Source: SFDP01 sp051891855
GTDB taxonomy: Bacteria > Bacillota > Clostridia > Lachnospirales > Lachnospiraceae
NCBI GenBank assembly: GCA_051891855.1
Contig: JBJFFP010000074.1
Location: forward strand, 17,073-81,072
Length of the DNA: 64,000 nucleotides
Direction: 5' to 3'
The notes under the pieces were generated by a model. The model did no database searches. It was not told the DNA's origin and saw nothing but the letters and a program-made list of their open reading frames with translations. Shown here in pieces: positions 51,856 through 60,609 of the stretch (positions are counted from its first letter, which is position 1; every line of letters begins with the position of its first letter). The translations under genes and the position numbers were made by a program.

Positions 51856-53967
51856 TTAAATATTTCTCCAGTAAATCTCCAGCTTGTCACCATCATGGAG
51901 TTCTTCCATAAACTGGGCCGGTTTCCCGTTCAATGTAGTTACAATAGCCCCCTGAGGCTTGGACAGATCAAAGGAAATATAATCAAACACATCTACAAAT
52001 ATGTATTTCGCCTTTCCCTTAAGAACCACGGGAGACTGATTCACCACTACAATCATCTGACGGGAAGGCTGGGATTTCACCCAATTGGACGGTTTGGCGT
52101 CAGCCGTTGCCGAAACGGCTATTCCTTTCCTTTCCGTTTTCTCAGGATAATTTTCTTCTTCCAAAGGCTCCTCTTCCAAATCCTCGTACCCATCTGCCAT
52201 TGGGGAGGCCGAAAACTCTTCTATGATTACGGTAAAATTCTCATAAACCCTTGTTCCCATATCAGCCACTGCATTATTGACATAGTAGCTCCTATGCTCC
52301 TTAACCGAAATATCCATAAATTTCAAAATCTGCTCCACTGTATAGTAGTTTAAAAATTCAATCCTGTCTCCGCTTTGAATTTCATAAAACTCTGACTGCA
52401 GCACACCATTTACGCTGGCAAATTTAGGAAGAATAACCTTCTTGGAATTGATTTCCACCACCAGGGTTCCCTTATATTCAGGTAAATCCCGTATTTCCAT
52501 ATGTGCCGGAAGGCCTGCTGTAGATTCCTCTACCTCAATAATATCATCCTTCTTTATTCCGCTGTGGATATTTGCCGGTTTCCCGTTTAAGGTAATTACC
52601 GCTCCATCCCCTACTTCTCCACGGACAATTTTTTTCTTGCCATCCACTGTAAATTCCAGCTCCTGCCCCCTTTTGGGAAAAAAGCCGTCATTGGGGAATT
52701 TTGCCTGTATGGCTGCATCCGTTATGGTAAGGTGCTTATTATCATAGAGCTTAACCTTCTGGCCATTGAAGGAGACAAAAACAAAATTATTATTCTGCTC
52801 ATAAAAATTAAGGCAGATTCCAATAGGGGTAACCAAAAGAGAATTTTTTTCAACAGTAGGATCTGTAAATTCGATTTTCTGCATTACCTCTGATCCGCGG
52901 ACAGCCACACGCTCGCTCTGGATTCCCAGCTTTTCAGCCAGCTTTTCGGTATAACCGTTAACCTTTCCTCCACCGCCTACCACAAATACGGCACTTACTG
53001 CCTTACCGCCGTTTAACTCCTTAATCTTATCGGAGACCAGAGAAGTCATCTCCTCCAGCACCGGCTCCAAAATCTCATCGATTTCTCTGGTTTCTATGGT
53101 TTTTTTCAGGCCCATAATGTCTTCAAAGCCTACAATATCCCCTCTTGTGGAATCCTTCTTGATGCTTTCAGCCATTTGAAAATCTGTCAGACAATGAAGG
53201 GCAATCTGTTCCGTCAGGCAGTCGCCTGCCTTGGGAATCATTCCATAGGCAATAATGCTACCGTCCCTGGTAATGGAAATATCGCTGGTTCCTGCCCCCA
53301 CATCCACCAGGGCAATATTCAGCAGACGATATCGTTCCGGAATGGCCAGCTGAATGGCCGCAATAGGCTCCAGGGTCATATTGGCCACCTGCAGTCCTGC
53401 AAGCTCCACAGCCTTATTCAGGCTGTCAACCACCTCATCCGGCAGAAAGGTGGCAATCAAATCCACACTGATTTTTCTGGCCTTGTGGTTCTCCAGATTA
53501 CTGATATGAAAATCATTAAGATAATAGCTGACAACAGAATTTCCCACACAGTAAAATTTCTGTCCGTTCTTATTTTCCTTTAAAAAGGATTCATAGGCCT
53601 TCTCTACCGCAATAGAAATCAGCGTATAGACATCCTCCTTGCTAACCGGATGCTCCTCTTCAAATTCCATATCCGCATGGCTGCTGACCGTTTCCAAAAC
53701 ACGTCCTGCCGCAGCAATACAAACCTCTGCCAATTTTCGCCCGATTTCCTGCTCCAAAGCCTCCTTCACTGCCGATATGGATTCTCCCACTTTTTCAATA
53801 TCGTGAATCTGCCCATCCAGCATGGCTCTGGTTTCATGCTCCTTCGCTTTTTGTGCCACTACAATAAAGCGATCCCCGTCCTTATAGCCCACGGTTCCCA
53901 CAATGCTTCTGGTTCCGATATCCAATCCGAATATCAGTTGTCCTGCATAGTTTTTCAGTTTCTCCAC
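51856..53967 (-). CDS. FtsA-like actin-fold ATPase with C-terminal beta-grasp-like repeats
   Basis: 703 residues starting at GTG 53967 (AGGAGG 8 bases upstream). The first 400 residues are an FtsA/PilM-type actin fold: FGLDIGTRSIVGTVGY, an FtsA-like 1C insert (SHADMEFEEEHPVSKEDV), and LVDVGAGTSDISI. Typical FtsA is about 420 residues and ends in a membrane amphipathic helix; here about 300 residues follow instead, with three or four repeats of the pattern NGxxxxxxxxxxxGDxIE (for example NGKPANIHSGIKKDDIIEV, NGVLQSEFYEIQSGDRIEF and NGKPAQFMEELHDGDKLEI), resembling ThiS-like beta-grasp units. An acidic linker lies near 590-610. It is not next to ftsZ. Its role in division or pili is open. Confidence 0.8.
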   Translation of the reverse strand: MEKLKNYAGQLIFGLDIGTRSIVGTVGYKDGDRFIVVAQKAKEHETRAMLDGQIHDIEKVGESISAVKEALEQEIGRKLAEVCIAAAGRVLETVSSHADMEFEEEHPVSKEDVYTLISIAVEKAYESFLKENKNGQKFYCVGNSVVSYYLNDFHISNLENHKARKISVDLIATFLPDEVVDSLNKAVELAGLQVANMTLEPIAAIQLAIPERYRLLNIALVDVGAGTSDISITRDGSIIAYGMIPKAGDCLTEQIALHCLTDFQMAESIKKDSTRGDIVGFEDIMGLKKTIETREIDEILEPVLEEMTSLVSDKIKELNGGKAVSAVFVVGGGGKVNGYTEKLAEKLGIQSERVAVRGSEVMQKIEFTDPTVEKNSLLVTPIGICLNFYEQNNNFVFVSFNGQKVKLYDNKHLTITDAAIQAKFPNDGFFPKRGQELEFTVDGKKKIVRGEVGDGAVITLNGKPANIHSGIKKDDIIEVEESTAGLPAHMEIRDLPEYKGTLVVEINSKKVILPKFASVNGVLQSEFYEIQSGDRIEFLNYYTVEQILKFMDISVKEHRSYYVNNAVADMGTRVYENFTVIIEEFSASPMADGYEDLEEEPLEEENYPEKTERKGIAVSATADAKPSNWVKSQPSRQMIVVVNQSPVVLKGKAKYIFVDVFDYISFDLSKPQGAIVTTLNGKPAQFMEELHDGDKLEIYWRNI

Positions 53968-53979
53968 AGGTATTTCCTC

Positions 53980-54594
53980 CTAAGCTTGTTTTCGCCTTTT
54001 TTGCAGGCGCTCTATCTCCCTCTGCAGCTGTGTGCAGGTATCTGCAAACTCGCCGCTGTTGTCAATAATAATCCCTGCATATTTACGAAACTCCTGATCG
54101 GTAAGCTGATTCTTCATCATCTGCTGTATCTTTTCATCCGAATATTGTCTGCTTTCCTTCAGCCGTTTCCTTCTGGTATCTTCATCAGAATAAATATACC
54201 ACAGTTCATCCAGCCAGACCAGATAACCGGCCTCAATCAAAAGAGCCGCTTCCAAAAAAAAGAAGTCACTTCTGCCTGAGGTCTCCTCCTCCTTCATTGC
54301 CTGTAAAATATAGTCCCGGACTGCGGGATGGATGATTTCATTGACCTGCTTTAGCAGCCTTTTATCGCCAAAAATCAATTCAGCCATTTTCCCACGATGG
54401 ATTTGGCCTTCTTCTTCCAGAATCTTCTCCCCTAAAAGTTCAACAAGCTGTCTGTAGCACTCGGTTCCCGGTCTCTTCACCAGATGCCCCACATCATCGG
54501 CCAGAAGAATACGGCTGTTGGTATGGCGGCTGATATACTCCAATACCCTGGATTTTCCGCAGCCTACTCCACCGGTAATTCCTATTTTTATCAC
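53980..54594 (-). CDS. coaE: Dephospho-CoA kinase
   Basis: 204 residues with P-loop GGVGCGKS at 8-15 and DDVGHLV, the expected CoaE motif, following. It makes CoA from dephospho-CoA. It uses GTG 54594, whose G is also the last base of the polA stop, with GAGGCAAAAT just before; so polA and coaE are translationally coupled. Order polA-coaE is typical. Confidence 0.95.
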   Translation of the reverse strand: MIKIGITGGVGCGKSRVLEYISRHTNSRILLADDVGHLVKRPGTECYRQLVELLGEKILEEEGQIHRGKMAELIFGDKRLLKQVNEIIHPAVRDYILQAMKEEETSGRSDFFFLEAALLIEAGYLVWLDELWYIYSDEDTRRKRLKESRQYSDEKIQQMMKNQLTDQEFRKYAGIIIDNSGEFADTCTQLQREIERLQKRRKQA

Positions 54595-57239
54595 TATTTT
54601 GCCTCATACCAATCTGTACCCCGGTGGATATCCACTTCCAGAGTAACCCTCAGATCGGCAGCTCCTTTCATCTCTTCCTCCAATATCCTCTCTACCGCTT
54701 CCACCTCATCTGCTGCTGTTTCCAACAGCAGCTCATCATGGACCTGTAAAAGCATTCGGGATCTCAGCCCTTCCTCCTTCAGTCGTCTAAACACCCGGAT
54801 CATGGCGATTTTCATAATATCTGCCGCCGTTCCCTGCAGGGGAGAATTCATTGCGGCCCGCTCTCCGAAGGAGCGCTGCATAAAGCTACTGGAACTAAGC
54901 TCAGGAATGGGACGTCTTCTGCCGAAAATAGTGGTCACATAGCCTTTCTCCTTTCCCTCAGCCACCAGATTGTCCAGAAACTCTTTTACTCCCGGATAGG
55001 TCTTAAAATATTGCTCAATATAATCTGCCGCTTCCTTTCGGGTAATACTTAAATCCTGGCTAAGACCAAAGGAGCTGATTCCATAAACAATACCGAAATT
55101 CACGGCCTTTGCATTCCTTCTTTGCAGATCCGTCACCTCCTCCATGGGAGTATGAAAAACCTGGGAAGCCGTAATCCGGTGAATATCAGAGTCTCCCTGA
55201 TAAGCCTCAATCAACCGTTCATCCCCTGACATATGTGCCAAAAGCCTCAGCTCAATCTGGGAATAGTCGGCATCCACAAAAACATATCCCTCTTTGGGAA
55301 CAAAAACCTTCCGAATCAGCCTTCCCAACTCCATCCGCATGGGAATGTTCTGCAGATTAGGCTCTGTGGAGCTGATTCGTCCCGTTGCCGTTATGGTCTG
55401 GTTGAAGGTGGTATGGATTTTCCCGTCCTCTTTAATACAGGTAGCCAGCCCGTCTGCATAGGTGGACTTTAGCTTTGCCAGAGTTCTGTATTCCAGAATA
55501 TCCGATACAATAGGGGCATTAGGGGCCAGCTTTTCCAATACATCTGCCGCTGTGGAATAACCGGTCTTCGTTTTTTTTCCTCCGGGCAGCTGCAGCTTTT
55601 CAAAAAGCACCTCTCCCAGCTGCTTGGGAGAGTTCAGATTAAATTCACATCCGGCCTGCTGATAAATACTTTTTTCCAGCTTTTCAATTTTTACTGAAAG
55701 GGCATTGCCGTATTCCTCCAGGGCTTCACGCTCAACCCGTACTCCCTCCTGCTCCATGGAATAAAGCACATAGGAGAGAGGCATCTCTACTTCTGAAAAC
55801 AGCCTGTCCATACCGGTTTCTGCCAGTCTCTCTTTCAATACAGGCTCTGCCAGGAAAGCCACCAGTGAAAGATAGCCTGCATACTCCTTAAATTCCTCCG
55901 GCTGTTCACTTCTTGCCCTGACCAGAGAATTTTTTCCCAAAAGCTGACTTCGTTCCGAAAGAATCATCCCCAGATACTCCCCTGCAATATCCACCACGGA
56001 ATAGTCGCTTTTTAATGGATTTAACAGATAGGCCGCAATCTGAATGTCAAAATAGCTCTCTCCCTTAGGCTCTGCCAGATAAGGATATTGTCTTTTAATC
56101 TGAAAAGTGGACAGAGGAATCCGGGCTGAAAGCCGGTTAAGCTTCTCCAGAAGATAAGCCTCTGACAAAAGACCTTCCGGCAAAAAAACGTAGGTCTTAT
56201 GGGCTGTCAGGCTAAGAGACAGGGCTGCCAGGCCCTTGTTTCGTCCCTCATCCTCCAAGACAGCAAAGCCGGCCCGGGGGGCAGACTGGGCCTCACTAAA
56301 AATTGCTTCTGCTTCCTCAAGCCCGGTTACAAATTGAAATCCCTCTTTATCCCTGTCCCCTGTAACTGCCTCTTCCTCAAAACGTCCCAGCATATTCTTA
56401 AACTCCAGCTGCTTACACAGGATATAGGCTTCCTTCGTATAGGGATTATGAAATACTGCATCCTCCAGCTTATAAGGAATATCTCCGTTGATTTCAATGG
56501 TAGCAAGCGTTTTGCTAAGCTCTGCCAGATCGCGGTGCTCCGAAAGGGTCTGCCGTACGCTGTTCTTGCTAATCTCCTCCAGATGGGCATAGATATTTTC
56601 CAAAGAGCCGTATTCTACCATCAGCCCCGTAGCTGTCTTAGGGCCGATTTTGGGAACTCCGGGAATGTTGTCGGAGCTGTCTCCCATCAATGCCTTTAGC
56701 TCAATAAACTGTAATGGTGTTACCTGATACTCCTCAAGCACATCCTTCGCATAGTAGTCGTCAATCTGTGTTTTCCCTCCTTTGGTTCGGGGAATGCGTA
56801 TTTTAATGTGTTCATCCGCAATCTGCAGTAAGTCTCTGTCCCCGGAAACCAGGGCCACCTCTACATCCAGCTCCTGAGCCCGCTTGGCAAAGGTACCTAA
56901 AATATCATCTGCTTCCAGTCCCGGCTTTTCCATGATCAGGATTCCCATAGCCTGAAGCATTTCCTTCATTACAGGTACCTGCTCTCTCAGCTCATCCGGC
57001 ATGGATTTTCTGGTCCCTTTGTATTCCTTGTAAAGCTCATGTCTGAAGGTGGGTGCCTTTACATCAAAGGCAACCGCCAGGTAATCCGGAGCTTCCTCAT
57101 CAATTATCTTGAACATAATATTCAAAAAGCCGTATATGGCATTGGTATGAAGCCCCTGAACCGTTGTCAAGTCGGGAACTCCGTAAAAAGCCCTGTTTAA
57201 AATACTGTGTCCGTCAAGTAATACCAATTTTTTTCTCAC
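54594..57239 (-). CDS. polA: DNA polymerase I
   Basis: 881 residues from GTG 57239 (GGTGG 7 bases upstream). The 5'-3' exonuclease domain (1-290) is intact: LVLLDGHSILNRAFY, GLEADDILGTFA and VSGDRDLLQ. The polymerase domain has DADYSQIELRLLAHMS, the O-helix RRNAKAVNFGIVYG and the QVHDEL active-site motif. The 3'-5' proofreading domain in between appears inactivated: the DxE motif expected near residues 320-330 reads GFAVLED and the other acidic motifs are missing. The start overlaps the stop codon of the upstream zinc-finger gene. Confidence 0.96.
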   Translation of the reverse strand: MRKKLVLLDGHSILNRAFYGVPDLTTVQGLHTNAIYGFLNIMFKIIDEEAPDYLAVAFDVKAPTFRHELYKEYKGTRKSMPDELREQVPVMKEMLQAMGILIMEKPGLEADDILGTFAKRAQELDVEVALVSGDRDLLQIADEHIKIRIPRTKGGKTQIDDYYAKDVLEEYQVTPLQFIELKALMGDSSDNIPGVPKIGPKTATGLMVEYGSLENIYAHLEEISKNSVRQTLSEHRDLAELSKTLATIEINGDIPYKLEDAVFHNPYTKEAYILCKQLEFKNMLGRFEEEAVTGDRDKEGFQFVTGLEEAEAIFSEAQSAPRAGFAVLEDEGRNKGLAALSLSLTAHKTYVFLPEGLLSEAYLLEKLNRLSARIPLSTFQIKRQYPYLAEPKGESYFDIQIAAYLLNPLKSDYSVVDIAGEYLGMILSERSQLLGKNSLVRARSEQPEEFKEYAGYLSLVAFLAEPVLKERLAETGMDRLFSEVEMPLSYVLYSMEQEGVRVEREALEEYGNALSVKIEKLEKSIYQQAGCEFNLNSPKQLGEVLFEKLQLPGGKKTKTGYSTAADVLEKLAPNAPIVSDILEYRTLAKLKSTYADGLATCIKEDGKIHTTFNQTITATGRISSTEPNLQNIPMRMELGRLIRKVFVPKEGYVFVDADYSQIELRLLAHMSGDERLIEAYQGDSDIHRITASQVFHTPMEEVTDLQRRNAKAVNFGIVYGISSFGLSQDLSITRKEAADYIEQYFKTYPGVKEFLDNLVAEGKEKGYVTTIFGRRRPIPELSSSSFMQRSFGERAAMNSPLQGTAADIMKIAMIRVFRRLKEEGLRSRMLLQVHDELLLETAADEVEAVERILEEEMKGAADLRVTLEVDIHRGTDWYEAK

Positions 57240-57559
57240 AATAATACCACCATCATCAAAATTATTATTACTGCCATAATGGCAGCGATTTCCAAAAGAT
57301 AGGAAAAAAAAGTCATCCATTTATGCTTCTGTACCTTTTTTCGGGCCGTCTCAAGCAGATTGTCCAGCTCTTTTCTCAGATCAAAGCTTTTCCCCTCTTC
57401 CAGTATAGCCGTTCCTGTCATCACCAGATACTGAATGGTCAATTCCTCCATACACTCATTACAATTTTCCACATGAAGCAGGAAATGCCTTAATTCCTTA
57501 TTGTCCAGCTTCCCGGCCAAAAAGGCCGATATCATTTTCTGTGTTTCCTTGCACTCCAT
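57236..57559 (-). CDS. Anti-sigma-factor-like zinc-finger membrane protein
   Basis: 107 residues. The ZAS-type motif HX3CX2C is His29/Cys33/Cys36, with Cys3 nearby as a possible fourth ligand. One C-terminal transmembrane segment (about 85-107, LLEIAAIMAVIIILMMVVLL) ends the protein, so little or nothing lies outside the membrane. ZAS proteins usually hold an ECF sigma factor, but no sigma gene is adjacent. It leads the polA operon and its TGA overlaps the polA GTG. Confidence 0.75.
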   Translation of the reverse strand: MECKETQKMISAFLAGKLDNKELRHFLLHVENCNECMEELTIQYLVMTGTAILEEGKSFDLRKELDNLLETARKKVQKHKWMTFFSYLLEIAAIMAVIIILMMVVLL

Positions 57560-57613
57560 TTTCTCTGCCTTCTACTCTAATCCAATAGGTAAATCCTTCA
57601 CCCTTCATCATAC

Positions 57614-57647
57614 ACTAAAAATGGACTGTTGTAAAACACAACAGTCC
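57614..57647 (-). terminator. Rho-independent terminator after nagB
   Basis: A 10-bp perfect stem GGACTGTTGT/ACAACAGTCC (57623-57632 with 57638-57647), 5-base loop, then ATTTTTAG on minus. Confidence 0.9.
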
Positions 57648-57666
57648 GTAAATTCATACAAAGCCT

Positions 57667-58395
57667 TTATTCAACTTCGGATAATGCCGCTTCATCAGCA
57701 ACCACAGTCACATCAGGATGCAGCTGTAAAATGGATGCCGGAACCTTCGGCGTAACAGGGCCGAAAAATGCTTCCTTCACAATCCGGGCCTTATCGGCGC
57801 CACTGACTACAACCAGAATCTTTTTTGCCTTCATGATGGTTCCGATTCCCATGGTATAAGCCTGCCTGGGAACATCATCTGCGGAAGCAAAAAAACGTTT
57901 ATTCGCTTCAATGGTACTTTCAGTGAGGTTTACACAGTGGGTCAGCTTTTCAAACTCATCACAGGGCTCATTAAAGCCTATATGTCCGTTGTGTCCCAGA
58001 CCCAGAAGCTGTAGATCCTGTCCTCCTACAGACTCAATAATGGCTTCATACTCCATACAGGCTTTTTCACTGTCTGCCTGCATACCATCCGGCAAATGGG
58101 TATTTTCCAAATTGATATTTACATGCTTAAACAAATGATCATGCATGAAATAATAATAGGACTGATCATTCTCCCGGGGAAGTCCCCTGTATTCATCCAG
58201 ATTAACACTCTTCACCCGAGAAAAATCCAAATCCCCTTTTTCATAGCCTTCTACCAGGTTCCGGTAAGTCCCCACAGGTGTAGAGCCGGTAGCCAGGCCC
58301 AAAACGCTGTCAGGCTTTAGCAGAATCTGTGCGGCAATAATATTGGCCGCCTTTCTACTCATATCCTCGTAATCCTTAGTTCTGATTATTCTCAT
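57667..58395 (-). CDS. nagB: Glucosamine-6-phosphate deaminase
   Basis: 242 residues. The LGLATGSTPVGTY motif is near residue 32, the catalytic Asp in NLDEYRGL near 68, and the LGLGHNGHIGFNEP motif with catalytic His near 135. It converts glucosamine-6-phosphate to fructose-6-phosphate and ammonia. It is 12 bases after ptsH, so amino-sugar entry to glycolysis is expressed with the general PTS proteins. AGGGGA precedes ATG. Confidence 0.97.
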   Translation of the reverse strand: MRIIRTKDYEDMSRKAANIIAAQILLKPDSVLGLATGSTPVGTYRNLVEGYEKGDLDFSRVKSVNLDEYRGLPRENDQSYYYFMHDHLFKHVNINLENTHLPDGMQADSEKACMEYEAIIESVGGQDLQLLGLGHNGHIGFNEPCDEFEKLTHCVNLTESTIEANKRFFASADDVPRQAYTMGIGTIMKAKKILVVVSGADKARIVKEAFFGPVTPKVPASILQLHPDVTVVADEAALSEVE

Positions 58396-58407
58396 GATGT
58401 CGTCCCC

Positions 58408-58665
58408 TTAAAAGTTTTCCTTGAAAAACTGCTCCAGATCAGCTTTGGCAGCCGCTTCATCAGCTCCATCAACAGCCACCTCTACAGAGTCGCCTTTTTT
58501 TGCTCCCAGAGACATCACTCCCATGATTCTCTTAGCATCTGCACTCTTGCCCTTACAGGTAATGGTAATGTTACTCTTGTATTCGGAACATTTCTTTACC
58601 AATACTCCCGCAGGCCTTCCGTGAATACCTACCTCATCCGTTACCACATAAGTAAATTTTGTCAT
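58408..58665 (-). CDS. ptsH: Phosphocarrier protein HPr with Arg at position 46
   Basis: 85 residues. The active His15 is present in GIHGRPAG. The regulatory Ser46 of Firmicute HPr, normally in KSIMGVMSLG, is Arg46 here (DAKRIMGVMSLG), so HPr kinase could not phosphorylate it at the usual place. The rest of the domain is normal. It passes phosphate from enzyme I to PTS EIIs. GGAGG precedes ATG. It follows ptsI by about 60 bases. Confidence 0.95.
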   Translation of the reverse strand: MTKFTYVVTDEVGIHGRPAGVLVKKCSEYKSNITITCKGKSADAKRIMGVMSLGAKKGDSVEVAVDGADEAAAKADLEQFFKENF

Positions 58666-58724
58666 TTTGCCTCCATTCCGGTGTTTTCCACCTAATATAT
58701 ATTTTTATTTTATTGCATGCCGTA

Positions 58725-60341
58725 TTAAATTTCTCTCACCCGCTTGCGAAGGGGTAAGACATAGGTGGGAGAAACTGACAGCTCATCAATTCCCATATCG
58801 ATAAACTTCTCTGTCAAAGTCAGATCTCCGGCCAGTTCACCGCAGATGCCCACCCATATACCATTTTTATGACCATTATCAATGGTCATCTGAATCATCC
58901 GAAGAACCGCGGGATGATGGGAGTCATAAAAGGTTTCCAGACATTCGTTCTGACGGTCAATAGCCAGTGTATACTGAGTCAGGTCATTGGTCCCGATACT
59001 GAAAAAATCCACCTCTTTTGCCAGCTCGTCCGACATCATTACCGAAGCGGGAGTCTCAATCATGATTCCCAGCTCTACCTCTCCATAGGCGATCCCCTCT
59101 TCTGTAAGCTCCCTCTTCACCTCTTCCACGATTTCCTTGATCCGCTGAATCTCCCACACAGAGATAATCATGGGAAACATAATGGAACAGGTACCAAAAG
59201 CAGAGGCCCGATAAATAGCACGAAGCTGGGTCTTAAATACGTCAATCCGCTCCAGGCAGATTCGGATGGCCCGAAGTCCCATTGCCGGATTCTCCTCGTG
59301 GTTCAAATGGAAATAATAGGTCTGCTTATCCGCACCGATATCCAGCGTACGGATAATTACCTTCTTTCCTCCCATTCCTTCCACAACCGTCCTATAGGCC
59401 TTAAACTGTTCTTCCTCAGTGGGATAATCCTGGCTGCCAAGATACACAAATTCACTTCTGAACAGACCGATACCTCCTGCATCGCTGTCCAATACCTTAG
59501 GTAAATCCTCCGCATTGCCGATATTGGCATAAATGTTGATCCTACGTCCGTCTGTGGTTACATTTTCCTTTCCCTTAAGCTCGTTTAAGCTGGCCAGATC
59601 CGCTTTCCATTTATCCAGAGACTGCTGCTTTTCCCTGAGAGTCTCTTCATCGGGATCCACAATCAACGTATGGTTAAAGCTGTCCACTATGGCCGTCAGA
59701 CCATCATATTTATCCAGAAGCTCAATATTCGTATTAATTAAGGATGGTAAATTCATGCTCCTTGCCAGAATTGCCGTATGGGAATTCTGAGAGCCGAAAC
59801 GGGTGACAAAGGCAAGTATTTTGGACTTGTCCATCTGCACAGTCTCACTGGGAGTCAAATCATCCGCAACCACAATTACCGGTTCATCAGAAACGATTCC
59901 CCCTTCCTTAACTCCTGTCAGAACCCGGATCACCCTTCTGGAAATATCCAGAACATCCGCACTTCTTGCCTTAAAATAATCATCATCCATATTGGCAAAG
60001 GTGGCGGCAAAGCTTTCACCCGTCTCATTAACAGCATATTCCGCATTTACCTTATCGCTGTCAATCATCGCTTCCACTGCTTCCAGATAATCTAAATCCT
60101 CCAGCATCATCTTATGCACATCAAAAATCATCGCCTGCTCTTCACCTACATCCGCAAGCGCCTTATCATACAATAGGCTTAACTGTTCCCTGGCCCTCTC
60201 ACAGGCCCGGTGAAACCTTACTTTCTCAGCCTCCGTATCGGAAACGGCTTCCTTAACCAAAGTGTACTCCTGCTTTTTAAAAAGATAAAGCTTACCAATG
60301 GCTACGCCGGACAGTACACTTTTCCCCTGAAATTTTTCCAT
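58725..60341 (-). CDS. ptsI: Phosphoenolpyruvate--protein phosphotransferase (enzyme I)
   Basis: 538 residues from ATG 60341 (AGGGGAT upstream). Phosphoacceptor His lies in GSQNSHTAILAR near residue 188; GIGLFRSEF and the PEP site GIMIETPA and CGELAGD are intact. It starts the PTS phosphate relay from phosphoenolpyruvate to HPr. Order ptsI-ptsH is the reverse of the Bacillus ptsH-ptsI operon. Confidence 0.97.
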   Translation of the reverse strand: MEKFQGKSVLSGVAIGKLYLFKKQEYTLVKEAVSDTEAEKVRFHRACERAREQLSLLYDKALADVGEEQAMIFDVHKMMLEDLDYLEAVEAMIDSDKVNAEYAVNETGESFAATFANMDDDYFKARSADVLDISRRVIRVLTGVKEGGIVSDEPVIVVADDLTPSETVQMDKSKILAFVTRFGSQNSHTAILARSMNLPSLINTNIELLDKYDGLTAIVDSFNHTLIVDPDEETLREKQQSLDKWKADLASLNELKGKENVTTDGRRINIYANIGNAEDLPKVLDSDAGGIGLFRSEFVYLGSQDYPTEEEQFKAYRTVVEGMGGKKVIIRTLDIGADKQTYYFHLNHEENPAMGLRAIRICLERIDVFKTQLRAIYRASAFGTCSIMFPMIISVWEIQRIKEIVEEVKRELTEEGIAYGEVELGIMIETPASVMMSDELAKEVDFFSIGTNDLTQYTLAIDRQNECLETFYDSHHPAVLRMIQMTIDNGHKNGIWVGICGELAGDLTLTEKFIDMGIDELSVSPTYVLPLRKRVREI

Positions 60342-60512
60342 CTGTTTATCCCCTTTTCTCCCGGATCGGTCATGCAAAAAAACCAAACGTTATAAATCAA
60401 TCTCCATGTAATTAGATTAACCTATCTCATTTGGCAGCTCCTCTCCAGTCGTATTATATTTTTGGCAATTTATACAAAAACTATCCAAAAAAACTAGTAA
60501 TCATCCTCAATA

Positions 60513-60541
60513 ATCATACCAACTATACCCATGATTGTCAA
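60513..60541 (-). promoter_or_regulatory. Sigma-A promoter of ptsI-ptsH-nagB
   Basis: Minus strand TTGACA (60536-60541), 17-bp spacer, TATGAT (60513-60518). The leader is about 165 bases; a second -10-like TATAAT near 60455 with a poor -35 could be another start. I see no clear antiterminator or riboswitch in the leader. Confidence 0.8.
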
Positions 60542-60575
60542 CTGCAACAAAACAACATTTAGTGGCAACAAAAGG

Positions 60576-60600
60576 AAAAAAGAAGCTGAAATCCAGCTTC
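60576..60600 (-). terminator. Rho-independent terminator after aspS
   Basis: Stem GAAGCTG/CAGCTTC (60582-60588 with 60594-60600), 5-base loop, then six Ts on minus. Confidence 0.9.
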
Positions 60601-60609
60601 TTTCCCAAA

